Source: Actinomycetes bacterium (GTDB taxonomy: Bacteria > Actinomycetota > Acidimicrobiia > Acidimicrobiales > Ilumatobacteraceae). From it: 64,000 bases of DNA. The stretch covers positions 1-64,000 of the forward strand of contig JANYCT010000052.1 of assembly GCA_025360105.1 (NCBI GenBank). Reading direction: 5' to 3'. Positions 1 to 9,127 of the stretch are shown piece by piece (within the stretch, counting starts at the first letter, position 1; every line of letters begins with the position of its first letter). The notes under the pieces were generated by a model. The model did not search any database and was not told the DNA's origin. It was given only the letters and a program-made list of their open reading frames with translations. Made by a program: the position numbers and the translations under genes.

Positions 1-174
1 GCGGGTGGCGCGTGTCGCGCCCGATTGAACCGGTCGAGCTGGCCGGCCGGTTTGTTGGGCGCGTTTCGCGCCAGCGGGTGGCGCGTGTCGCGCCCGATTG
101 AACCGGTCGAGCTGGCCGGCCGGTTTGTTGGGCGCGTTTCGCGCCAGCGGGGGGCGCGTGTCGCGCCCGATTGA
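1..174. repeat. 73-bp tandem repeat, about 2.4 copies, carrying REP-like palindromes
   Basis: Units begin at 1, 74 and 147; the third is cut short near 174 and the array may continue past the left edge. Each unit contains a GC-rich palindrome whose arms lie at 57-73 and 79-95 (5-nt loop), and again at 130-146 and 152-168. The arms share the pattern GGGCGCG-nnn-CGCGCCA and its complement. The same palindrome recurs after the next gene, so this is a dispersed intergenic element rather than a coding repeat. Confidence 0.85.
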
Positions 175-259
175 CCGGGGCGGCGCTGCTGCCGGTAGCG
201 TTCAATCCGGCTTCCCTTGTGCATCGACAACACATGATCGACAACACATGGAGGCGCAG

Positions 260-1195
260 ATGCCCGATGAATGGCAACCTTTGATGAACGACTGGCTGGC
301 GAGCCACCCCGGGGTCATCACAGCACAACAATTACGCGCGTGGGACTGCCCGCGACGTCACGTGACACGACTCGTCGAGCGTCGCGTGCTCGAGAGCATC
401 TTCACCGGTGTCTACCGGAGCACGCACTGGCCGCCCGGGAAGGAGCAGAAACTGTTGGCAGCCTGCCTCGTCAATCCGAATGTCAACGTCGCGTGTACCA
501 ACGCCGCCGAGTACTGGGACTTTCGGCGGTTGCCTGGTGACGTCGGTTTGCATGCTCTGGTTCCGCATGGTTGTTCGCCGACGTTGCCCGGCATCACGAT
601 TCACCGGTGTCGCCGAATCGATCCGATGGATGTGGTCGTGTGCTCCAATGGTCTTCGAGTGACGAGTCCACCGAGAACGTTGTTTGATTGTGCCGACATG
701 TTGGGCGTCGAGGCTGCAGCGTCGGTTCTCGAGCAGCTCATCAACGACGGTCGCGGTTCGTTCGTCACGCATGCGGCGACGCTTGCTCGGCTTGGCCACC
801 ACCGTCGTCCAGGTACGCGCACCATGGTGCAGGTCATCAATTCGCGTCCGGCATGGCGACGTGCTCTGCAGTCCGACCTTGAATCTCGCGTGCTCGCAGA
901 GATCGCCCTTCAGGGCCTGCCAAGTCCTGAAACGCAGTTCCGGGTTCGTCTTCCCGGTGGCCGACGGATTCGGCTCGACTTTGCGTGGCCTGAGTTCCGC
1001 GAGGCACTGGAGGTCGATCATCCCTTTTGGCACGCGGGTGCTACCGAGGCGCATCGTGACAAGCATCGGGATCGCAAGATGGCAACGATTGGTTGGCACA
1101 CCTCGCGAATCACCGAGCTTGATGTGAATGCAGGGCTGGCTGAATCGATTGCCGATCTCGGAGTCATCCTGCATCTCGCCGGCCTCGCGGCCTGA
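260..1195 (+). CDS. AbiEi-like / DUF559-type protein
   Basis: A 311-residue protein. The N-terminal part (about residues 1-60) looks like the winged-helix 'AbiEi antitoxin N-terminal' domain found in many actinobacterial proteins, with an LxxRRVLESIFTGVYR-type segment. The C-terminal part (about 240-300) resembles a DUF559/Vsr-like nuclease fold, with FAWPEFREALEVD and HRDKHRDRKM segments. The ATG at 260 is chosen because GGAGG lies 5-6 nt upstream; the frame stays open back to 98 but that part is repeat sequence. No toxin partner (AbiEii) is adjacent, so an antitoxin role is not supported by context. The gene is isolated between repeat clusters. Function is otherwise unknown. Confidence 0.7.
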   Translation: MPDEWQPLMNDWLASHPGVITAQQLRAWDCPRRHVTRLVERRVLESIFTGVYRSTHWPPGKEQKLLAACLVNPNVNVACTNAAEYWDFRRLPGDVGLHALVPHGCSPTLPGITIHRCRRIDPMDVVVCSNGLRVTSPPRTLFDCADMLGVEAAASVLEQLINDGRGSFVTHAATLARLGHHRRPGTRTMVQVINSRPAWRRALQSDLESRVLAEIALQGLPSPETQFRVRLPGGRRIRLDFAWPEFREALEVDHPFWHAGATEAHRDKHRDRKMATIGWHTSRITELDVNAGLAESIADLGVILHLAGLAA

Positions 1196-1200
1196 CGTCC

Positions 1201-1320
1201 GCGTTGGTCGCGTCCGCGTTGGTCGCGTCCGCGTTGGTCGCGTCCGCGTTGGTCGCGTCCGCGTTGGTCGCGTCCGCGTTGGTCGCGTCCGCGTTGGTCG
1301 CGTCCGCGTTGGTCGCGCCA
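1201..1320. repeat. 15-bp tandem repeat, 8 copies
   Basis: The unit gcgttggtcgcgtcc is repeated head to tail eight times with almost no divergence; the last copy ends in gcca. It begins immediately after the stop codon of the preceding gene. A 15-bp period keeps all frames open, which creates spurious open frames on both strands. It is too short and unspaced to be a CRISPR array. Confidence 0.95.
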
Positions 1321-1336
1321 ATTTCCAAGGTTTCTT

Positions 1337-1448
1337 GGGCGCGGTTCGCGCCAACAGGTGGCGCGAACCGCGCCCGCGCATCTGGTTGTGACGCTGGCGC
1401 CGGATTCTCGGGCGTGTGTCGCGCCAGGGGTTGGCGCAGATCGCGCCC
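1337..1448. repeat. Two REP-like palindromes
   Basis: A perfect inverted repeat has arms at 1337-1353 and 1359-1375 (17 bp each, loop acagg). A second, imperfect copy lies at about 1411-1427 and 1433-1448. Both have the same architecture as the palindromes at 57-95 and 130-168: a GGGCGCG...CGCGCCA arm, 5-nt loop, complementary arm. Together with the 15-bp array they fill the 344-nt gap 1196-1539. I see no gene there. Confidence 0.85.
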
Positions 1449-1539
1449 GAGGTGGCTGTGGACTATCGTCGACCGGGAGCGTGAAGTGCCGGTGATGGTG
1501 TGTCGGTGACGATGTGGTCTGCGGGCCCGAGGGGGATGT

Positions 1540-3966
1540 GTGAGCGTCGGAGAAGCGGTGCCGGAGCGAGCGCGAATCGTCATCATCGGTGGAGGCATAC
1601 TCGGGTGCAGCTTGGCCTATCACCTCACCCTGATGGGCGAGACCGACGTGGTGCTGCTCGAACAACATCGCCTCACCGAGGGCGCTACTTGGCACGCCGC
1701 CGGACTGGTCGGTCAGCTGCGATCGTCGCGAAACACGACGCGCATGCTCGAGCACTCGGTGGAGTTGTATGGCCGGTTGGAAGCCGAGACGGGTCAGGCA
1801 GTCGACTGGCATCAGGTGGGCAGTCTGCGCCTGGCCTGCTCGCCGGATCGAGTGTTGGAGCTGAAGCGACTCGCCACAATGGCAAAGAGCTTTGGATTGC
1901 CGATGGACATCATCTCGCCCGAGCGGGCGCAAGAGCTGTTTCCGTTGATGTCCACCGACGACGTCCTGGCCGCTGCCTTCTTGCCCACCGACGGTTACAT
2001 CGATCCCGCGAGCGTGACGCAAGCAATCGCGAAGGGTGCGCGGTCGCGAAACGCGCGCATCCTCGAGGAGACACGCGTCGACACGATCACGGTGGATGGC
2101 CGACGGGTCACCAAGGTGCACACGGACCGCGGTGACATCGAATGTGAGATCGTCGTGAACGCGGCGGGCATGTGGGGACTCGAAGTGGGTCGGATGGCCG
2201 GCGTACGTGTGCCTGCCTTCGCGGTGGAGCATCAGTACGTGATCACCGGCCCGATCGAGAACATGCCAAAGGGCATGCCCACCATGCGCGACCCGGATCA
2301 TCTCGTGTACTACAAACCTGACGGACAGGGTCTGCTGATCGGCGGCTACGAACCCGACACGCTCGCCTTTGCCGAGGATGGCATTCCGTCGCCCTTCAAG
2401 CGTCAACTTCTCGAGCCGAATCACGACCGGTTCGAGCAGCTCGCTGCGCTGGCGGTGAAGCGCACGCCAGTCATCGAGCACGCGGGCATCCGCACGCTCA
2501 TCAACGGTCCGATCCCATATTCGGCCGATGCAGATTTCGTGATGGGCAAGGCCCCCGAGCTTGACAACTTCTACTGTGCCACCGGGTTTCTCTACGGCAT
2601 CGCCGCCGGGGGTGGCGCCGGCAAGATGATGGCCGAGTGGATTGTGGAGGGCCGACCGTCGTTGGATCTGTGGTCGCTCGATGTGCGCCGTTTCGCCTTT
2701 CATCACACCACGCGCCACTACATGTACCCGCGGGCCGTGGAGTTGTACGGCCACCACTACAAGTTGGCCGCTCCCGGGTCCGAACACCTGAGCTCACGCG
2801 GTGTCCGGCGTAGCCCGTTGCACGCTGCGCTCCAGGCCAACGGTGCAGTGTTCGGATCACGTGGTGGATGGGAGCGCCCCAACTGGTTCGCTCCCGACGG
2901 CGTCGAGGCCGTCGACCGGCCATCGTTCACCGAACCGAACTGGTTCCCCCACGTTGCTGCAGAGCACAGGGCAGTTCGAGAGCGGGTCGGTCTCGTCGAC
3001 CAGACCTCATTTGCGAAGTTCGAGATCAGTGGCCCCGGCGCGCTCGCTGCCGTGCAATGGCTGTCTGTCGCAGACATGGACAAAAGCGTCGGCACCGTGA
3101 CGTACACACAGCTGTGTAACGAGCGGGGCGGTATCGAGTGCGATCTCACGATGACCCGCACGGCCGAGGACTCGTGGTACGTGGTCACCGGCTCGGCCTT
3201 TGGCGCGCATGACATGGGTTGGATTCGAGCCAACTCGCCCAACGACGGTTCGGTGGTGTTGCGCGACATGACCTCTGCACGCGCCGTGATCAATCTCTGT
3301 GGGCCATCGGCTCGAGAAGTGCTCCAAGCCGTCTGCGAGGACGACGTGAGTAATTCCGATTTCAAGTACTCGCGGGCGCGCGAGATCACCATCGGATCAG
3401 CGCCGGTGCTCGCGTTGCGCATCGGCTATGTCGGTGAACTCGGCTGGGAGCTCCACATCCCCACGGAATATGCAGCGCACGTCTACGAGTCCTTGCGTGT
3501 CGCAGGTGCGCCGTATGGCATTTCCGACGTCGGCTACCGAGCGATCGACACGATGCGGATGGAGAAGGGCTACCTCTACTGGTCCACCGATATCACGCCC
3601 GACGTCACGCCGTGGGAGGCGGGTCTCGCCTGGCGTGTGAACCTGGATAAGGGCGACTTCTGCGGACGAAGTGCGCTCGTTGCTCAGCGTGAACAGGGCA
3701 TCGCCCGTCGGCTCTGCATGTTCACGCTCGAAGCTATGGCGTACCCGGTGAGCGGTGAGGCCATTCTGCTCGACGGTCGTGTGGTGGGGTTCACCACCAG
3801 CGCCAACTTTGGTCACACTGTGGGCAAGCCCATCGCGTATGGCTATCTGCCATCGGATGTGGCGCACGTCAGCCATTTCGAGATCGAGGTCTACGGCGAA
3901 GCAATTCCTGCCGTGCGTCACGATGCTGCTCTCTACGATCCGACGAACCTGCGACTCAAGGGATGA
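1540..3966 (+). CDS. Dimethylglycine/sarcosine dehydrogenase-type FAD-GcvT fusion protein
   Basis: The 808-residue length is typical of the dimethylglycine/sarcosine dehydrogenase family. Residues about 8-40 form the FAD Rossmann motif (IIGGGILGCSLAYHL), followed by a GATWHAAGL segment whose His is the usual covalent-FAD position in this family. The DAO domain runs to about 380, and the C-terminal half is a GcvT-like tetrahydrofolate-binding aminomethyltransferase domain (FCGRSAL, YVGELGWELH). The expected reaction is oxidative N-demethylation of dimethylglycine or sarcosine, giving methylene-THF. The GTG start at 1540 follows GAGGGGG. Its stop overlaps the next gene by 4 nt (ATGA). Exact substrate (dimethylglycine or sarcosine) cannot be read from sequence; it differs clearly from the second fusion at 27390. 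Confidence 0.88.
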   Translation: MSVGEAVPERARIVIIGGGILGCSLAYHLTLMGETDVVLLEQHRLTEGATWHAAGLVGQLRSSRNTTRMLEHSVELYGRLEAETGQAVDWHQVGSLRLACSPDRVLELKRLATMAKSFGLPMDIISPERAQELFPLMSTDDVLAAAFLPTDGYIDPASVTQAIAKGARSRNARILEETRVDTITVDGRRVTKVHTDRGDIECEIVVNAAGMWGLEVGRMAGVRVPAFAVEHQYVITGPIENMPKGMPTMRDPDHLVYYKPDGQGLLIGGYEPDTLAFAEDGIPSPFKRQLLEPNHDRFEQLAALAVKRTPVIEHAGIRTLINGPIPYSADADFVMGKAPELDNFYCATGFLYGIAAGGGAGKMMAEWIVEGRPSLDLWSLDVRRFAFHHTTRHYMYPRAVELYGHHYKLAAPGSEHLSSRGVRRSPLHAALQANGAVFGSRGGWERPNWFAPDGVEAVDRPSFTEPNWFPHVAAEHRAVRERVGLVDQTSFAKFEISGPGALAAVQWLSVADMDKSVGTVTYTQLCNERGGIECDLTMTRTAEDSWYVVTGSAFGAHDMGWIRANSPNDGSVVLRDMTSARAVINLCGPSAREVLQAVCEDDVSNSDFKYSRAREITIGSAPVLALRIGYVGELGWELHIPTEYAAHVYESLRVAGAPYGISDVGYRAIDTMRMEKGYLYWSTDITPDVTPWEAGLAWRVNLDKGDFCGRSALVAQREQGIARRLCMFTLEAMAYPVSGEAILLDGRVVGFTTSANFGHTVGKPIAYGYLPSDVAHVSHFEIEVYGEAIPAVRHDAALYDPTNLRLKG

Positions 3967-4895
3967 GCAGTGTGGACATCGATCTGACGCCATATCTTTC
4001 GCGGATCCCCTTGCTTGCCGACGTGGCCCCAAGTTCTGTGTCGCGGCTCGGCGGGCTCACCAACCTCAACTTCCTCGTGACCACTGGTGATATCCGCTGC
4101 GTGCTGCGCGTCCCCGGCGCCGGCACATCGGAGTACATCGATCGCACGGCGGAGTCCTTCGCTGCGCGATCCGCAGCTGACGCCGGGGTGAATGCTGAGT
4201 TGCTCTTCTTCGATCCGACAGATGGGCTGATGCTGACCCGGCACATCGACGGAGCGGCAACGATGTCGGCTGCACTTTTCACCGATCTCGATGCCGTCGC
4301 CCGCGCGGCACGGGCCTTTCATGTCCTGCATCACTCAGCGGCACCGTTTGATACCGATTTCCACCTGTTTGCAATGATCGATGAGTACAAGTCCCTCCTC
4401 GCTGCCAAAGGGGCAACGCTGCCCAAGGGGTACAACGATGCGCAACGGCTCGCCGACACTGCCCGTCGGGCTCTCGAGGCGCAACCGGTGCGGCTCGTGC
4501 CGTGTCACTGCGACCCGTTGTGCGCGAACTTCCTCGACACCGGCGAGCGGATGTTCATCATCGACTACGAGTACGCGGGCAACAACGACCCGACGTGGGA
4601 TCTCGGCGACCTGTCGGTAGAGGCCGGCTTCGATGACGAGCAGGACCATGCACTGTTGGTTGCCTATTTCGGCGGCGAGCCACCGGCAGATCAGGTTGGG
4701 CGAATGGTGGCGCACAAGGCTCTGTGTGATCTGCTGTGGACCTTGTGGGGTGTGATCCAGCACGTGAACGGCAACACGGCTGATGACTTCTGGGCGTATG
4801 CCGTGCAGCGCTTCGAACGCTGCCAAACCCTGATGGCAACTCCGGCCTTTGCGGGTCACGTCGCAGCCATCGGGTCACCTAAAGGCCGCCGGTAG
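3963..4895 (+). CDS. Choline kinase-like (LicA/APH-fold) phosphotransferase
   Basis: A 310-residue protein of the aminoglycoside phosphotransferase/choline kinase fold. The catalytic Brenner motif is present as CHCDPLCANFL (His-x-Asp-x4-Asn), followed by the metal-binding segment IIDYEYAGNNDP, closest in style to choline kinases. The N lobe has a GGLTNLNF nucleotide loop. It is translationally coupled (4-nt overlap) to the upstream demethylating dehydrogenase and precedes betaine aldehyde dehydrogenase. Choline or another amino alcohol is therefore a reasonable substrate, but this is inference. A membrane-lipid or lipopolysaccharide choline role cannot be excluded. Confidence 0.75.
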   Translation: MSSVDIDLTPYLSRIPLLADVAPSSVSRLGGLTNLNFLVTTGDIRCVLRVPGAGTSEYIDRTAESFAARSAADAGVNAELLFFDPTDGLMLTRHIDGAATMSAALFTDLDAVARAARAFHVLHHSAAPFDTDFHLFAMIDEYKSLLAAKGATLPKGYNDAQRLADTARRALEAQPVRLVPCHCDPLCANFLDTGERMFIIDYEYAGNNDPTWDLGDLSVEAGFDDEQDHALLVAYFGGEPPADQVGRMVAHKALCDLLWTLWGVIQHVNGNTADDFWAYAVQRFERCQTLMATPAFAGHVAAIGSPKGRR

Positions 4896-4949
4896 ACTCG
4901 CCCTACCGCGTATCGGCGGTGCCCATCATGAGCCCCGGGAGGGCAAGCG

Positions 4950-6410
4950 TTGCCCGAGCAGCAGACCCAACTCTTCATTCACGGTCAGCACGTTGACGCG
5001 ACCTCGGGAGAGACATTCGCCACGCTGAACCCAGCCACCGGTGCTGTCATCGCAACAGTGCAACAGGCGTCGTTTGGCGATGTCGACGCCGCGGTGCGGT
5101 CAGCCAGCGAAGGCTTTCGCGAATGGCGGTCGATGTCGGGTGCGCAGCGCGGGCGAGTGATGAACCGGGCCGTGCAGATACTGCGCCAACGCAACGACGA
5201 GATCGCCGCGATGGAGGTTGCCGATACGGGCAAGCCGATCAGCGAGGCGAGCGTGGTCGACGTCGCCTCCGGTGCCGATTGCCTTGAATACTACGCGGGT
5301 GCCGCGGCAACGATTCACGGCGACCATTACGACCTCGGCGGTTCGTGGGGCTACACCCGGCGCGAACCGCTCGGCGTGTGTGTGGGCATCGGCGCGTGGA
5401 ACTACCCCATCCAGATCGCGTGCTGGAAGTCGGCCCCCGCCTTGGCGTGCGGGAACGCGATGGTGTTCAAACCGGCCGAACTCACGCCGTTGACGGCGAT
5501 GGTGCTGGCCGAGATCTACAGCGAGGCCGGCTTGCCCGACGGCGTGTTCAACGTGGTGCAGGGTGATGCCCGTGTGGGCCAGGCACTCACGGCTCACGCC
5601 GGCGTCGCGAAGGTGTCGCTCACGGGCGAGGTCGGTACCGGTCGCAAGGTGATGGCCGCTGCGGCGGCCACCTTGAAGCACGTGACCCTCGAACTCGGCG
5701 GCAAGAGCCCGCTCATCGTGTTCGACGATGCCGATATCGGTAACGCTGTCTCCGCTGCGCTGATGGCCAATTTCTATACCCAGGGCGAGGTGTGCTCCAA
5801 CGGCACGCGTGTCTACGTGCACCATCGCGTGATGGATGCGTTTCTCGACCAGCTGGTGGCGCGTACGAAGTCGATGAAGATCGGCGACCCGATGGATCCG
5901 ACGGTGCATGTCGGTGCACTCATCTCGGCCGACCATATGGCCAAGGTTCTGGGCTACGTGCAGGCGGGGATCGACGAAGGAGCTCGTCTGCTGTGTGGTG
6001 GTGGCCGCCCCGCCGACCCGTCGCTCGCCGGGGGCAACTTCGTGGTGCCGGCCGTGTTCGCCGGTTGCACCGACGACATGACCATCGTGCGCGAAGAGAT
6101 CTTCGGCCCCGTGATGTCAGTGCTCGGTTTCGATGACGAGGCCGATGTAGTGGCCCGCGCGAACGACACCGAGTTCGGGTTGTCGGCCGGCGTTTTCACG
6201 CGCGACATCCAGCGTGCCCATCGCGTCGTTGCTGCACTCGAGGCGGGCACGATCTGGATCAACAACTACAACATCACCCCTATCGAGATGCCCTTCGGCG
6301 GGTACAAGCAGTCGGGCATCGGGCGTGAGAACAGCCTGGCCGCGATCCATCACTACACGCAGCTGAAGAGCGTGTACGTGGAGATGGGCGACGTCGATGC
6401 GCCGTATTGA
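4950..6410 (+). CDS. betB: Betaine aldehyde dehydrogenase (aldehyde dehydrogenase family)
   Basis: A 486-residue NAD(P)-dependent aldehyde dehydrogenase. The catalytic Glu is residue 248 in [11 protein letters not shown] and the nucleophilic Cys is residue 282 in [29 protein letters not shown] and FKPAELTPL are the usual NAD/substrate motifs of BetB-type enzymes. It would oxidise betaine aldehyde to glycine betaine in the cytosol. The TTG start at 4950 is supported by GGGAGG 7-8 nt upstream; a nearby ATG at 4928 is out of frame. The choline dehydrogenase gene lies two genes downstream, supporting the substrate assignment over a generic aldehyde dehydrogenase. Confidence 0.88.
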   Translation: MPEQQTQLFIHGQHVDATSGETFATLNPATGAVIATVQQASFGDVDAAVRSASEGFREWRSMSGAQRGRVMNRAVQILRQRNDEIAAMEVADTGKPISEASVVDVASGADCLEYYAGAAATIHGDHYDLGGSWGYTRREPLGVCVGIGAWNYPIQIACWKSAPALACGNAMVFKPAELTPLTAMVLAEIYSEAGLPDGVFNVVQGDARVGQALTAHAGVAKVSLTGEVGTGRKVMAAAAATLKHVTLELGGKSPLIVFDDADIGNAVSAALMANFYTQGEVCSNGTRVYVHHRVMDAFLDQLVARTKSMKIGDPMDPTVHVGALISADHMAKVLGYVQAGIDEGARLLCGGGRPADPSLAGGNFVVPAVFAGCTDDMTIVREEIFGPVMSVLGFDDEADVVARANDTEFGLSAGVFTRDIQRAHRVVAALEAGTIWINNYNITPIEMPFGGYKQSGIGRENSLAAIHHYTQLKSVYVEMGDVDAPY

Positions 6411-6440
6411 TACGACTTGGGTAGATGAAAACGGGAGAGC

Positions 6441-7391
6441 ATGATGAGTGATGTATATCAACAGCTGAAGATGCGACTCGACGCCGGCGAGATCATCGTG
6501 CTCGATGGCGCCACCGGCACCGAGCTCCAACGTCGCGGTGCTCGGATGGACCCAGCCGCGTGGTGCGGGCCGACCACGTTGCACAACGACGAACTGCTGA
6601 CCGACATCCACGCCGACTACATCCGCGCTGGGTCCGACGTCATCACGGCGAACACGTTTGCGTCGTCGAGGCTGATGCTCACCCCCGCGGGGTATGGCGA
6701 TCAGGTGGCCGAGATCAACCGGCGTGCCGTCGAGGCGGCCCTGCGTGCCCGCGAGCTCACGGCAAGCGCCGGTCGTGTCGCTGTGGCCGGATCGCTATCG
6801 CACATGGTGCCCGTGGCAGCGGGTACAGCCACGGTTGATGCGTTGAGCGTGCCGTCGTCGAACCAGGTCTCCGACGCGTTCTACGAACTGGCGAACATCC
6901 TGCGCGACAGCGGCGTGGATCACATCATGCTCGAGATGATGTACAACCCGGGGCGCGCAGCGTTGGCGCTCGAAGCGGCGCTGAGCACCGGTCTGCCGGT
7001 GTGGTTCGGCATGAGTGCACGGCGAGCCGCAGACGACAGGGTCATCACCTTCGACGCGCTCGATGAGTACGAGATCGCGGCCGTCGCAGGACTCATTCCA
7101 CCGACCGGGGTCGACGCGGCAGGCTTAATGCACACCGGCGCCGAGATCATCGGAGAGGCACTCATCGCTGTCCGTCCCTTCTTCGCCGGTCCACTGATGG
7201 CTTACCCCGATTCGGGTTACTTCGAGATGCCCGACTGGCGTTTTATCGACACCATCGAGCCCGATCGGTTGCAGCAGTTCTTCGGCGATTGGATTGCCCA
7301 AGGGGTCCGTCTGATCGGCGGCTGCTGCGGACTCACCATTACCCATGTCGAGGCTGCGGTCAGGGCTCGACAGCGCGCGAGTGAGCGATAG
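6441..7391 (+). CDS. Homocysteine S-methyltransferase family protein (BHMT-like)
   Basis: A 316-residue (betaine-)homocysteine S-methyltransferase domain protein. [13 protein letters not shown] at the N terminus and the zinc-binding GGCCG near the C terminus are the family signatures; the third Cys ligand, usually at about residue 220, is not obvious in this copy. It would transfer a methyl group from a donor such as glycine betaine, dimethylglycine or S-methylmethionine to a thiol, normally homocysteine. It lies between betB and betA, so betaine is an attractive donor. GGGAGAG precedes the tandem ATG codons at 6441 and 6444. A second, more divergent homologue lies at 31683. Confidence 0.8.
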   Translation: MMSDVYQQLKMRLDAGEIIVLDGATGTELQRRGARMDPAAWCGPTTLHNDELLTDIHADYIRAGSDVITANTFASSRLMLTPAGYGDQVAEINRRAVEAALRARELTASAGRVAVAGSLSHMVPVAAGTATVDALSVPSSNQVSDAFYELANILRDSGVDHIMLEMMYNPGRAALALEAALSTGLPVWFGMSARRAADDRVITFDALDEYEIAAVAGLIPPTGVDAAGLMHTGAEIIGEALIAVRPFFAGPLMAYPDSGYFEMPDWRFIDTIEPDRLQQFFGDWIAQGVRLIGGCCGLTITHVEAAVRARQRASER

Positions 7392-7393
7392 CC

Positions 7394-9079
7394 GTGCCGC
7401 AGATCGACCTCAGCAAGACATACGACTATGTCATCGTCGGCGGCGGCTCGGCCGGATGCGCATTGGCCAACCGGCTCAGCGTCGACCCCACCAAGTCGGT
7501 GCTCGTGCTCGAAGCCGGCCGACGCGATTACAAGTGGGACGTATTCATCCACATGCCCGCGGCGCTGGCGTTCCCGATCGGCAGCAAGTTCTATGACTGG
7601 AAGTACGAGAGTGAACCCGAGCCGTACATGAACGGTCGTCGGGTGTATCACGCCCGCGGCAGGGTGCTCGGTGGGTCCAGCAGCATCAACGGGATGATCT
7701 TCCAACGCGGCAACGCGATGGACTATGAGCGCTGGGCATCCGACCCCGGTATGGACACGTGGGACTACGCGCACTGCCTGCCGTACTTTAAGCGGATGGA
7801 ATCTTGCATGGCCGGTGGCGATGACTACCGAGGTACGAAAGGTCCGCTTGGTCTTGAGCGTGGTGCAGCGAAGTCGTCGCTGTTCGACGCGTTCTTCGCG
7901 GCGGTTCAACAGGTCGGCTACCCGCTCACCACTGACGTGAACGGATACCAGCAGGAGGGCTTCGCCAAGTTCGATCGCAACATTCGTCGCGGTCGTCGGC
8001 TCAGTGCAGCGCGCGCCTACCTGCACCCGGTCCTCAAGCGACCCAACCTGCACGTGGTCTGTCGGGCGATGGTGAGCCACGTGTTGTTCGACGGCAGGCG
8101 CGCCACCGGCGTCGAATTCACACTTTCGCGTGGCCTCAACCGGCGCGGCGCGCCTCAGACGGTGAAGGCCAACGAGGTCATCCTGTGCGGGGGTTCCATC
8201 AACACACCCCAGCTATTGCAACTGAGCGGTGTGGGCAACCGTGAGCACCTCGAACCGTTGGGTATCCCGGTGGTGCATCACCTTCCCGGCGTGGGCGAGC
8301 ACATGCAGGATCACCTCGAGGTCTACATCCAACACGGCTGCAGCCAGCCCGTCACCCAACAACCGTCGCTGAAGATGTGGAAGCGTCCGTGGATCGGCTT
8401 TCAGTGGCTGTTCTTCCGTAGGGGCCCAGGCGCCACGAACCACTTCGAGGCAGGTGGCTTCGTGCGCAGCAACGACGACGTGAAGTACCCCAACCTCATG
8501 TTCCACTTCCTGCCCATCGCGATTCGCTACGACGGTTCGCCTCCCCCTGGCGGCGAAAAGCTGGAGCACGGCTATCAAGTTCACATCGGCCCGATGTACA
8601 GCAACTCGCGCGGCTCGGTGAAGATCACGTCGCGTGACCCCTTGGTGAAGCCCGCCCTGCGTTTCAACTATCTGTCCACCGAACAGGACCGACGCGAGTG
8701 GGTAGAGGCCATTCGCGTGACCCGTCGCATTCTGGGTGCCGATGCGTTCGGTCCGTTCAGTACCGGTGAGATCTCGCCGGGCGCTGCGGTGCAGACCGAC
8801 CAACAGATCCTCGACTGGGTCGCGAAGGATGCCGAGACAGCGCTGCACCCTTCGTGCACCTGCCGGATGGGTACCGACGGGATGTCGGTTGTCGATCCCC
8901 TCACGATGAAGGTGCACGGCGTCGAGGGCCTACGCGTCTGCGACGCGTCGGCCATGCCATACGTGACCAACGGCAACATCTATGCGCCGGTGATGATGAT
9001 GGCCGAGAAGGCCGCCGACCTGATCGCGGGCAACACACCGCTACCCCCCGAGCACGTTCCGTTCTACCGCCACGAGTAG
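7394..9079 (+). CDS. betA: Choline dehydrogenase (GMC oxidoreductase)
   Basis: A 561-residue GMC-family flavoprotein. The dinucleotide-binding motif [16 protein letters not shown] is at about residues 12-27. [14 protein letters not shown] (GMC signature 1), [17 protein letters not shown] (signature 2) and the C-terminal [10 protein letters not shown]...[17 protein letters not shown] with the catalytic His are all present. Length and motifs fit choline dehydrogenase BetA, which oxidises choline to betaine aldehyde and donates electrons to the respiratory chain. It begins 2 nt after the upstream stop with a GTG. It converges with folC across a 48-nt gap. Related alcohol dehydrogenases share the fold, but the bet context makes choline the best call. 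Confidence 0.87.
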   Translation: MPQIDLSKTYDYVIVGGGSAGCALANRLSVDPTKSVLVLEAGRRDYKWDVFIHMPAALAFPIGSKFYDWKYESEPEPYMNGRRVYHARGRVLGGSSSINGMIFQRGNAMDYERWASDPGMDTWDYAHCLPYFKRMESCMAGGDDYRGTKGPLGLERGAAKSSLFDAFFAAVQQVGYPLTTDVNGYQQEGFAKFDRNIRRGRRLSAARAYLHPVLKRPNLHVVCRAMVSHVLFDGRRATGVEFTLSRGLNRRGAPQTVKANEVILCGGSINTPQLLQLSGVGNREHLEPLGIPVVHHLPGVGEHMQDHLEVYIQHGCSQPVTQQPSLKMWKRPWIGFQWLFFRRGPGATNHFEAGGFVRSNDDVKYPNLMFHFLPIAIRYDGSPPPGGEKLEHGYQVHIGPMYSNSRGSVKITSRDPLVKPALRFNYLSTEQDRREWVEAIRVTRRILGADAFGPFSTGEISPGAAVQTDQQILDWVAKDAETALHPSCTCRMGTDGMSVVDPLTMKVHGVEGLRVCDASAMPYVTNGNIYAPVMMMAEKAADLIAGNTPLPPEHVPFYRHE

Positions 9080-9127
9080 TCGCGCCGCTGGCGAAGGCGC
9101 AGCGCATGTCAACCTTGCGCTAAGCCT

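Noticed and set aside
1201-1320. CRISPR array
   Set aside because: Units are 15 bp with no spacers and no cas genes nearby; it is a simple tandem repeat.
1018-2787. 589-codon minus-strand frame across the FAD-GcvT gene and the 15-bp repeat
   Set aside because: Contains the repeat translated as RDQRG units and otherwise antisense composition; not a gene.
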